Source: Hydrogenovibrio sp. UBA650
GTDB lineage: Bacteria > Pseudomonadota > Gammaproteobacteria > Thiomicrospirales > Thiomicrospiraceae
Direction: 5' to 3'
Length of the DNA: 7,894 nucleotides
Assembly: GCA_002299245.1 (NCBI GenBank)
Contig: DBOI01000041.1
Span: 1 to 7,894 of the forward strand
The notes under the pieces were generated by a model that was given only the letters and a program-made list of their open reading frames with translations, was not told where the DNA came from and did no database searches. Each line of letters opens with the position of its first letter. Position 1 is the first letter of the stretch. Made by a program: the position numbers and the translations under genes. Below, piece after piece: positions 1-5,348 of this stretch.

Positions 1-1
1 T

Positions 2-27
2 AAAAAATAAGCCAGTTTGCTATTTTT
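2..27 (-). terminator. possible weak terminator after the small membrane protein gene
   Basis: Read on the minus strand, an imperfect AT-rich hairpin lies just past the stop codon of the small membrane protein gene. Bases 10-12 (AGC) pair with 19-21 (GCT) around a 6-base loop, extended by A/T pairs with one bulge, and the structure ends in a run of six T. Only two G-C pairs support the stem, so this is a tentative call. Confidence 0.3.
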
Positions 28-36
28 AGTAACTTT

Positions 37-321
37 TTAAGTTTTATCTTCTTGTACTTTACTATCGTTTTTGGCAGCTTGGAGCTTGTCTAACAGGAAG
101 CTCTTAATTTTTTCCCAGTAAGTTTTTCCGAGACAGAGAATTCCCAGGTAAAAAGCGACTTCACCGAGGATAATCAGAGCTGTGATAATGCCGGCAATTT
201 CAAGAATATCAAATTCTAAAAAAGGAATTGTAAATACAGTTAACCAGGCAATTGTTGAGATCGCAATTAATACAAAACCTATAGGTTTGGCTATCGAACT
301 GAATTTTTGTTTAAATGACAT
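37..321 (-). CDS. small two-helix membrane protein, transporter-suffix-domain-like
   Basis: This encodes an inner-membrane protein of about 94 residues with two hydrophobic helices (about residues 14-35 and 41-65 from the ATG) and a lysine-rich, polar C-terminal tail. The pattern of a first helix followed by a Pro-Phe turn, then a second helix containing Gly-Glu-Val-x-Phe-Tyr-Leu-Gly and ending in Leu-Gly-Lys, resembles the small proteins annotated as 'transporter suffix domain-containing'; that match is from memory. Their biochemical role is unknown to me. The open frame extends two codons upstream to a TTG (327), but the ATG at 321 is the simpler start. Neither has a recognisable Shine-Dalgarno sequence. 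The gene diverges from the esterase gene with fewer than 30 bp between the starts, so the two promoters must overlap each other or the coding sequences. Confidence 0.7.
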   Translation of the reverse strand: MSFKQKFSSIAKPIGFVLIAISTIAWLTVFTIPFLEFDILEIAGIITALIILGEVAFYLGILCLGKTYWEKIKSFLLDKLQAAKNDSKVQEDKT

Positions 322-348
322 GATCAAATTGTTTATTGAGTTTATCTT

Positions 349-705
349 ATGACTGGCTATTCTAAAACAAAAACAGGCTTGATATTACTGGTTTTAACTT
401 TGTTGCTAGCTGGGTGTTCAAAACCACAGCTAACGCCTTTGCAGCAGGGAGATGTAATTCTTGCATTTGGGGATAGCTTGACTGCAGGAAATGGCGTTAA
501 ATCAGAACAGGCTTATCCTCAGGTGTTGGCAGATTTAACAGGTCTGCAGATTGTCAATGGCGGTCTATCTGGCGAAACAACTGCGCAAGGTCTAGAGCGC
601 CTTCCAAAACTGTTAGATCAGCATAATCCAAGACTGGTAATTCTACTGGAAGGGGGCAATGATATTCTGCTTGAATTCAAGGCAAAACTTTTCGGATGCT
701 CTTAA
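349..705 (+). pseudogene. truncated TesA-like GDSL/SGNH esterase lipoprotein (C-terminal third missing)
   Basis: The intact family (TesA, arylesterase, lysophospholipase L1) hydrolyses acyl esters in the periplasm using a Ser-Asp-His triad and is about 180-210 residues long. This product has only 118. It starts with a lipoprotein signal peptide: a basic start, a Leu-rich core, and the lipobox LAGC with Cys23 followed by Ser, which predicts outer-membrane sorting. Block I is present (GDSLTAG, nucleophile Ser43), as are block II (GGLSG, Gly72) and block III (GGND, Asn104). Family similarity stops after about residue 107; the last 11 residues look unrelated and block V (DxxH, the Asp and His of the triad) is absent. 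Only 64 bp separate the stop from the end of greB, so the missing part is deleted rather than shifted into another frame. The start has a weak TGAG about 8 bp upstream. A catalytically dead remnant is most likely. Confidence 0.85.
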
Positions 706-769
706 TTACTTACTGTATAAGATAATAACTTAGACTAAACTGTCTTGCCAGAAAAAGAGGGTAGGGTTG

Positions 770-1261
770 TTATTCTTTTAGAAAGGCTGAGTATTGAATT
801 TGATTGATATACCAGAGTTTTTTGCCTTCTGGTGTTTCTACGCTGACTTCGTCGTCAACTTCTTTTCCAATTAGGGCTCTGGCCATGGGGGAGTTAATGC
901 TAATGGCATTTTTCTTTGGATCAAATTCATCGGCACCGACAAGACGGTATTGGTGAATGTCACCGTTTTCATTTTCAAGTTCTACCCAGGCGCCAAAAAA
1001 GACTTTGCCGTCTTGTTGGGGCGAGTATTCGACAACTTGAAGTACTTCGAGGCGTTTTCTTAAAAAACGAATGCGGCGATCTATTTCCCGTAGACGGCGT
1101 TTACCTTCTTTGTATTCGGCATTTTCGGAGCGGTCTCCGTGAGCGGCCGCTTCGGTAACAGCTTGAGTGGTCTCACGGCGTTCAATTCGCCATAGGTGGT
1201 CAAGTTCTTTTTCTAGGGCGACTCTGCCTTCACGAGTAATGAGGTTTGCTCTGGATGTCAT
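770..1261 (-). CDS. greB: transcription elongation factor GreB
   Basis: GreB rescues backtracked RNA polymerase by inserting its coiled coil into the secondary channel and stimulating cleavage of the extruded RNA 3' end. The 163-residue product matches the family length (E. coli GreB is 158). The N-terminal antiparallel coiled coil spans about residues 10-78. Its tip carries GDRSENAEY at 42-50, with the acidic residues Asp43 and Glu46 that help hold the catalytic magnesium. The basic LREIDRRIR segment and the linker YSPQQ-GKVFFGAWVE (79-94) are diagnostic of GreB rather than GreA. The C-terminal FKBP-like domain has the conserved SPMARAL (124-130). The start aligns with known GreB N-termini although no clear Shine-Dalgarno sequence precedes it. 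The secreted-protein gene ends 21 bp upstream on the same strand, so greB is probably co-transcribed with it and may depend on translational coupling. I see no clear terminator in the 64 bp after its stop. Confidence 0.96.
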   Translation of the reverse strand: MTSRANLITREGRVALEKELDHLWRIERRETTQAVTEAAAHGDRSENAEYKEGKRRLREIDRRIRFLRKRLEVLQVVEYSPQQDGKVFFGAWVELENENGDIHQYRLVGADEFDPKKNAISINSPMARALIGKEVDDEVSVETPEGKKLWYINQIQYSAFLKE

Positions 1262-1282
1262 TGTATTGGTAATGATCTGTGA

Positions 1283-1774
1283 TTAGTTTTCTTCAGGGTA
1301 CCAGGTGGATGTTTCGGCCTGTTGGTAGAGTTCATCAAACTCTTTGTTAAGAGTGTTTCGCCATTTGAGCTTTCTTGCTTTACTGCAGCCACCGATACTG
1401 TTTAAGCTTTTTTTAAACTCACGCTCTTGCTGTTGTTTTTCCTGGCGAACATCTGGGTTTATGTAGAGTTTGATGTAGTTATTGGCTGTCAGGCTGTATT
1501 TGTTGATAAACAAGCGGTTAACTTTGTTGAAGCTTTTGGCAACACTGATACCACGGCACCGTTTGTTGAAAAAGTCGGTTTTCAGAGCGGTGATAACCAG
1601 TTTGCTGTGATAGTCCTGTTCTTCGGTAGGCGTCAATTCTACTGGCTGAAGGTCGGAGACAACTTCTGCATAGCTGGTGGTGGAGATAAGCATAAGAAAA
1701 CCACCGAGCATGCCCAGCAAAATTAAACCGAGTCTATTTTGAGAGGCCTGTAAGTTTTTTGAGTAGCTCTTCAT
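1283..1774 (-). CDS. secreted protein of unknown function upstream of greB
   Basis: I do not recognise this 163-residue protein. It begins with a long signal peptide: a basic stretch to about residue 14, a hydrophobic core at 15-32, and a likely signal peptidase I site after SYA at residue 36. The mature part of about 127 residues is mostly helical and charged, with many Lys, Glu and Gln between 106 and 125. It has exactly two cysteines, Cys73 (KRCRG) and Cys130 (GGCSK), which could form a disulfide in the periplasm. No lipobox or further membrane helix is visible. A weak GGAT sits about 11 bp before the ATG. The gene is the first of an apparent two-gene unit with greB. That placement need not imply a shared role, since a periplasmic protein and an RNA polymerase factor act in different compartments. 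Confidence 0.8.
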   Translation of the reverse strand: MKSYSKNLQASQNRLGLILLGMLGGFLMLISTTSYAEVVSDLQPVELTPTEEQDYHSKLVITALKTDFFNKRCRGISVAKSFNKVNRLFINKYSLTANNYIKLYINPDVRQEKQQQEREFKKSLNSIGGCSKARKLKWRNTLNKEFDELYQQAETSTWYPEEN

Positions 1775-1800
1775 TTAGTGTTATCCAACATTGTCATTTA

Positions 1801-1806
1801 GTTATA
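1801..1806 (-). promoter_or_regulatory. possible -10 element for the secreted-protein/greB unit
   Basis: On the minus strand this reads TATAAC, close to the sigma-70 -10 consensus, about 27 bp upstream of the start codon of the secreted-protein gene. No good -35 hexamer lies at the right distance. Two near-identical 13-base direct repeats occupy that position instead, which would fit an activator-dependent promoter. Confidence 0.3.
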
Positions 1807-1816
1807 TATCCACTAT

Positions 1817-1845
1817 TAGTGTACAGGATTACTAGTGTATAGGAT
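1817..1845. repeat. 13-bp imperfect direct repeat pair upstream of the secreted-protein/greB unit
   Basis: TAGTGTACAGGAT (1817-1829) and TAGTGTATAGGAT (1833-1845) differ at one base and are spaced 16 bp start to start. They lie just upstream of the candidate -10 on the minus strand. Tandem half-sites of this kind often bind regulators on one DNA face or as adjacent dimers, but no known regulator motif is recognised. Confidence 0.5.
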
Positions 1846-1886
1846 GTTATTGAGGGTGTCAGTAGATTCAATGGTTTGGTAATAAA

Positions 1887-1910
1887 AAAGCCAGAGTTTA
1901 ATCTGGCTTT
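1887..1910 (-). terminator. Rho-independent terminator of the SQR-like gene
   Basis: A perfect 9-bp stem, AAAGCCAGA (1887-1895) with TCTGGCTTT (1902-1910), encloses a 6-base loop. On the minus strand the stem is followed by an unbroken T run (six T counting the stem end). It lies about 54 bp past the stop codon of the SQR-like gene and upstream of the next minus-strand promoter region, so it should separate that gene from the greB unit. Confidence 0.85.
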
Positions 1911-1963
1911 ACTTTTAACAGGCCTTATAGAGTGCTCTAAACAGGCCTAAATCGATTGGTTGT

Positions 1964-3088
1964 TTATCGATACTGGCGCAGATAAATCCATTCAAATGCA
2001 CGTTTTGCAAAGTGCATCAGTCTGCATGGTGGAAGCAGGGTGGTGCCTTTGTCTGTTCTCTTAACCAAAATTCCATGGGTAAGCGTGTCGACGATGCAGA
2101 TCAGTTCATGTTTGAACTCTTCGAAATCAGTCTGGCCATTTAGAGATTTGACTAGGTTTTTGGCAGCGGCAGTGGCCTGTAAATCTGCGGCGTGAGCCTG
2201 TTTGGCTTGCCATTCTGGCCCAGGGAAACTGCCTGCATCACCCACGACATAGACATTATCATAACCTTCTACTTTGGCGTGCATGTCGGCTCTGATCATG
2301 CCGCCCTCAGATTTAGGCAGTTCAGAATTCGGTAGCCATGCAGGACCTGTCATTCCAGGCATAAACAGAATTAAATCGGCTTCAAATTCACCACCCTCTG
2401 TCTTGACTAGATTTTCTTCAAAACCGACCATTTTGTTACCAAGGTGTGTCTCAATACCTTTTTTAGCCATCATTTTGACTAGGTTTCCAGGGACTTTTGG
2501 CCCTAGGCGTTTGCCTGGTTCTGGTGCTGGGTTAAAGAAAACCAGTTTGAAATTGTCGCGACGGCCTTGGCGGCGAAGCAGGTTGTCAATACCAAACAGG
2601 AATTCAAACATAGGCCCACCACGCATTGCTGAAGGTTCTTTGGGGTTGCCGCCAAAGCCGATTGCAATGGTTCCGCCTGTCATGCCATCCAAGCGGTCTT
2701 TTATACGTTTTGCGGCATCGATACCTTCACAAGGGGTAATGGCATGTTCAATGCCAGGTAGTTTTTTTATAAAACGACCACCTGTGGCAATGATCAAACC
2801 GTCATTTTGGTACTCACCTTCATTTGTAACTACTGTGCGGCCGCCATTAGTGACGTTTTCTACCGAGGCTTGAATGAACTGAACTTTTTGGCGATTAAAA
2901 AAGTTGTGCAGGTTTATTCTTAGATCATCTCCGCTTCTTAACCCAGAAGGAACCCAGATTAGGCTAGGGTAGTAATCGAAGGATTCATTTGGTGCTATAA
3001 CAGTGATTTCTGCATTTGGGTTGGCTTTTCTTGTTTGTTTGACTGCAGTCAGTGCTGCAAATCCTGTCCCTAAAATGCTGATGTTCAT
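1964..3088 (-). CDS. sulfide:quinone oxidoreductase-like FAD flavoprotein
   Basis: SQR enzymes oxidise sulfide and pass electrons through FAD to the quinone pool, at the cytoplasmic membrane surface. This 374-residue protein has the two-dinucleotide-fold layout of the SQR/FCSD family. It shows an N-terminal GTGFAA FAD-binding turn (7-12), ATGG (101-104), the GGPMFEF segment (157-163), and the second FAD motif VYVVGDAGSF (279-288) followed by KQAHAAD. There is no signal peptide, and the C-terminus (about 356-374) is an aromatic and basic helix suited to monotopic membrane binding. Cysteines are at 120, 331 and 355. Cys120 and Cys331 appear to match the first and third cysteines of classical type I SQR, but the middle redox cysteine is not seen where expected (around 148-156). 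It is therefore a divergent SQR type, or a related quinone reductase. GGAAG 8 bp before the ATG supports the start. Confidence 0.85.
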   Translation of the reverse strand: MNISILGTGFAALTAVKQTRKANPNAEITVIAPNESFDYYPSLIWVPSGLRSGDDLRINLHNFFNRQKVQFIQASVENVTNGGRTVVTNEGEYQNDGLIIATGGRFIKKLPGIEHAITPCEGIDAAKRIKDRLDGMTGGTIAIGFGGNPKEPSAMRGGPMFEFLFGIDNLLRRQGRRDNFKLVFFNPAPEPGKRLGPKVPGNLVKMMAKKGIETHLGNKMVGFEENLVKTEGGEFEADLILFMPGMTGPAWLPNSELPKSEGGMIRADMHAKVEGYDNVYVVGDAGSFPGPEWQAKQAHAADLQATAAAKNLVKSLNGQTDFEEFKHELICIVDTLTHGILVKRTDKGTTLLPPCRLMHFAKRAFEWIYLRQYR

Positions 3089-3096
3089 AAAGATAA

Positions 3097-3101
3097 CTTC
3101 C
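3097..3101 (-). promoter_or_regulatory. Shine-Dalgarno site of the SQR-like gene
   Basis: GGAAG on the minus strand, 8 bases before the ATG at 3088. It is one of the better ribosome-binding sites in the window and fixes the start of the SQR-like gene. Confidence 0.7.
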
Positions 3102-3191
3102 GTTTACAAATTTTTAACCGGTTATTGAAAACTGAATATATAAAACTGATACTCAGAAGACAATGACTGGCCTGTGAATAATAATTAGAGC

Positions 3192-3214
3192 ATCATATCA
3201 AAAATTACTTTGAT
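3192..3214 (-). promoter_or_regulatory. candidate extended -10 promoter with overlapping inverted repeat for the SQR-like gene
   Basis: On the minus strand TGA-TATGAT (3200-3192) forms an extended -10 element, which can work without a good -35; none is seen. It overlaps an inverted repeat, ATCAAA (3197-3202) and TTTGAT (3209-3214) with a 6-base spacer. A factor bound there would sit across the region just upstream of the -10, as a repressor operator would. The predicted leader is about 95-100 bases. The motif is not one I can assign to a known sulfide-responsive regulator. Confidence 0.35.
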
Positions 3215-3269
3215 GCTTGTAATCATTCCTGATGGTACAAAAGCTAAAACAAAATATTTAAAGGGTTGG

Positions 3270-3297
3270 TTTGCAAGCAAATTTAACAGGCCTGTTA
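3270..3297. repeat. two adjacent palindromes in the gap upstream of the SQR-like gene
   Basis: TTTGC-AA-GCAAA (3270-3281) is followed two bases later by the perfect 14-bp palindrome TAACAGGCCTGTTA (3284-3297). They lie about 70 bp upstream of the candidate SQR promoter and 75 bp past the end of the PLP-enzyme gene. The second could form a short hairpin but has no T run on the minus strand, so it is a poor terminator. They may be protein-binding sites. The rest of the 283-bp gap (3089-3371) is very AT-rich, including the palindrome AATAATATTATT (3332-3343), with no open frame worth calling. Confidence 0.45.
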
Positions 3298-3371
3298 TTT
3301 TTGAAAGCAATTTTATTTGTGTGTTTTTATTAATAATATTATTGTGTTAAGTATTTTTATTAAAGTAGTTT

Positions 3372-4316
3372 TTAGATTTTATTGCCCTGTAGGCCACCGC
3401 TGTGATATAGGATGACATTGCTTTTTTTGGGTATGTTACCTTGTTTAAGCATTTTAAAAAAAGCTAAGAATGTTTTGCTGGTATAGATCGGTTCAAGAGG
3501 GATTTTGTAGTTGGTTTCGAAGCTGTCGATGAATTCAAGTAATTCAGGATTTTGTTTTGCATAGCCACCACAGTGGTATTCGGTTAGGAGCTTCCAATCG
3601 GCTTTAAAATTGAGCTTGCCTGTCCGCTGTTTGATCCACTTTTGGATTTGCGGGAGAAGGTGCTCACTGTTTTTTAAAGCACTGACTCCAAAGACCTGTT
3701 TTTTTGTAGCTATTTTTGTATTCTCTCCTGCATAGGCATAGCTGCTAAATCCGGCTAGAGTCCCGCCAGTTCCAACGGCAGTAAAAAGCTGTGTCCAGTT
3801 AGGGCATTGTCGATTGATTTCCATGCATAAATCGCTAAAACCATCGATTGCTAGATTGTTACTACCTCCTTCCGGAAGTATTTGGCTATTTGGATATTGT
3901 TCTTGTAGGCCTTTTAAATAGTCGGTATCGGTTCTTTTTCGATATTCTTGACGAGTTACAAACTTGAGCTGCATTCCGTCTGCGTGAGCCTTTTTTAGCG
4001 TGTGGCTCCATTTCTGAGGATTATCTGAAAGTTCTTCTCCTCTAATAATGCCTAAGCTTGGTCGTTTTATGAGTTTAGCCGCCGCAGCGGTTGCTGCAAT
4101 ATGGTTCGAGTATGCACCACCAAAGGTCAGTAAGCTGCTTTTGTTTTGCTTAATGGCCTGTTGAAGATTGAGTTTTAATTTATGCCATTTATTACCTTGA
4201 ACCTCTGGATGATTCATGAAATCAAGCTTTACATAGACTCTTACATCATGCTCTCTAAATAATGTTGAGTGTATTTCAATAATTGGTGTGGTTTTTGTTT
4301 TAAGGGCTGGGTTCAT
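3372..4316 (-). CDS. PLP-dependent ACC deaminase / D-cysteine desulfhydrase family enzyme
   Basis: The family uses pyridoxal phosphate to deaminate small amino acids. D-cysteine desulfhydrases convert D-cysteine to pyruvate, ammonia and sulfide, while true ACC deaminases open 1-aminocyclopropane-1-carboxylate. The 314-residue product is near family length and cytoplasmic, with no signal peptide. Key motifs are GNKWHKL (41-47) with Lys43 as the expected PLP Schiff-base lysine, FGGAYSNH (65-72) with Ser70 and Asn71 in the cofactor/substrate loop, PEGGSN (148-153), the phosphate-binding VGTGGTLAG (181-189), EPIYTSK (275-281) and HSGGLQG (305-311) near the end. The SNH in place of SNQ in the second motif, as far as I recall, favours a desulfhydrase-like or unassigned enzyme over ACC deaminase. 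The start lacks a close Shine-Dalgarno site (a GAGAGGA lies about 16 bp upstream), but the next Met (34) would cut into the fold. The gene diverges from amt. Confidence 0.85.
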   Translation of the reverse strand: MNPALKTKTTPIIEIHSTLFREHDVRVYVKLDFMNHPEVQGNKWHKLKLNLQQAIKQNKSSLLTFGGAYSNHIAATAAAAKLIKRPSLGIIRGEELSDNPQKWSHTLKKAHADGMQLKFVTRQEYRKRTDTDYLKGLQEQYPNSQILPEGGSNNLAIDGFSDLCMEINRQCPNWTQLFTAVGTGGTLAGFSSYAYAGENTKIATKKQVFGVSALKNSEHLLPQIQKWIKQRTGKLNFKADWKLLTEYHCGGYAKQNPELLEFIDSFETNYKIPLEPIYTSKTFLAFFKMLKQGNIPKKSNVILYHSGGLQGNKI

Positions 4317-4352
4317 TAGAAGGGCTGGTGTCCTCTCTTGATGGGTATTGGT

Positions 4353-4382
4353 TCATACGTATTGTACTTTTTCATCGTATGA
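4353..4382. promoter_or_regulatory. candidate operator between the PLP-enzyme gene and amt
   Basis: The inverted repeat TCATACG (4353-4359) and CGTATGA (4376-4382), with a 16-base spacer, lies in the short divergent gap and could regulate either gene. A smaller palindrome, ATACGTAT (4355-4362), overlaps the left arm. No convincing sigma-54 site (GG-N10-GC), common for ammonium transporters under nitrogen control, is present. Confidence 0.4.
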
Positions 4383-4426
4383 GTATTTATGAATTAGAGG
4401 CCAATGACGGTTTCTAAAATAGTTTT

Positions 4427-4431
4427 AGGGG
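4427..4431 (+). promoter_or_regulatory. Shine-Dalgarno site that decides the amt start
   Basis: AGGGG five bases before the ATG at 4437. It favours that start over the in-frame ATG at 4404, and the protein from 4437 (MEQLTTSLDVLF) begins where the transporter family's first helix is expected. Confidence 0.65.
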
Positions 4432-4436
4432 ATAAA

Positions 4437-5292
4437 ATGGAACAGCTAACCACGAGTTTAGACGTACTTTTCATTTTACTTGGTGCCATTTTGGTACTGT
4501 TTATGCACGCGGGTTTCGCTTTTCTTGAAGTAGGGACTGTACAGCACAAAAACCAGGTTAATGCCCTGGTGAAAATTATGAGTGATCTCGGTGTCTCAAC
4601 CGTAGCTTATTTTTTTTATTGGTTATGGCGTCGCCTATGGCGTTTTTCTAGGTTTCAATATCGATGGCCAGTTAACTCAAGCAATGACTGAAAAGTCAGG
4701 TTACGAGTTAGTTAAATTCTTTTTCTTAATGACTTTTGCAGCGGCGATTCCTGCAATTGTCTCCGGTGGTATTGCTGAACGTGCTCGTTTTTACCCTGTT
4801 TTAGCAGCAACCTTTTTAACCGTTGCGTTTATCTACCCTCTGTTTGAAGGTATTTCCTGGAATGGAAATTTTGGTATCCAGGCTTGATTAGAAGCTAATT
4901 TTGGTGCTGGTTTCCATGATTTTGCCGGTTCAATTGTGGTTCACGGTGTAGGTGGCTGGATTGCCTTAGCTGCAATTCTGGTTTTAGGTGCTCGCCATAA
5001 TCGTTATGACAAGCAGGGTAATATCCGTCAGGTTCATCCACCTTCAAGTATTCCGTTTCTTGCTTTGGGTGCATGGATTCTATCTGTTGGTTGGTTTGGT
5101 TTTAATGTGATGTCAGCACAGGCAATTGAAGGCATTCAAGGCTTGGTTGCAATCGCTTTTATTGGTGGCTATATTGTTTATCTGATTGTCAATGCATTTG
5201 CACCTATCCGTATGGATGAAGATGAGCAGTATGAGGGGGCTGACTTGAGTATTCACCGTATTCATGCCAATCCACCCCGTGAAGATTATTAA
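4437..5292 (+). pseudogene. amt: ammonium transporter (Amt family), broken by frameshift, stop codon and internal deletion
   Basis: Intact Amt proteins are trimeric 11-helix channels of about 400 residues that carry ammonium across the inner membrane. This copy has three lesions. First, a run of eight T (4610-4617) shifts the frame after TVAYFF; dropping one T restores the helix IGYGVAYGV. Second, TGA at 4885-4887 stands where the family has Trp in FGIQAWLEA, a single-base change from TGG, and the frame then continues. Third, after GWFGFNVMSAQAIEGIQGLVAI the sequence jumps to the last helix and tail (IRMDEDEQYEGADLSIHRI), losing roughly 110-140 residues with helices 7-10 and the second pore histidine. 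Retained features include the first helix MHAGFAFLEVG, the signature AIVSGGIAERARF, and HDFAGSIVVH with the conserved Asp and first pore His. The repaired frame would give only about 284 residues. No glnK partner is adjacent. The deletion makes function very unlikely even if the first two lesions were sequencing errors. Confidence 0.93.
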
Positions 5293-5320
5293 ATCTTTTA
5301 GCGTTCATTTTTTAAATATC

Positions 5321-5348
5321 AAAAGCCCGCTTTTAAAGCGGGCTTTTT
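5321..5348 (+). terminator. strong Rho-independent terminator after amt
   Basis: AAAAGCCCGCTT (5321-5332) pairs with AAGCGGGCTTTT (5336-5347) around a 3-base loop, and the T run ends at 5348. The stem has six G-C pairs. It lies about 30 bp past the amt stop and 22 bp before the Lon-like gene. The complement also ends in a short T run, so it may work in both directions. Confidence 0.9.

Noticed and set aside
706..769. Hidden continuation of the esterase in another frame
   Set aside because: A short alternative frame just after base 674 can be read, but it stops by about 733 and lacks the DxxH block; the gap before greB is too short for the missing third of the protein.
916..1726. Plus-strand open frames at 916-1158 and 1427-1726
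   Set aside because: Both are antisense to greB or to the secreted-protein gene, which have clear domain or signal-peptide evidence. Neither has a ribosome-binding site or family resemblance.
2274..2873. 199-codon plus-strand open frame opposite the SQR-like gene
   Set aside because: It lies wholly antisense to a well-supported flavoprotein gene. Its translation is rich in Pro, Ser and Arg with no recognisable domain, typical of a shadow frame.
3284..3300. Terminator for the PLP-enzyme gene
   Set aside because: The palindrome TAACAGGCCTGTTA leaves only a 5-bp stem with a 4-base loop and has no T run on the minus strand; the T run is on the plus side, where no gene ends.
4349..4367. Sigma-54 promoter for amt
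   Set aside because: A TGG occurs here but the required GC at the fixed 10-base spacing is absent, so the match fails.
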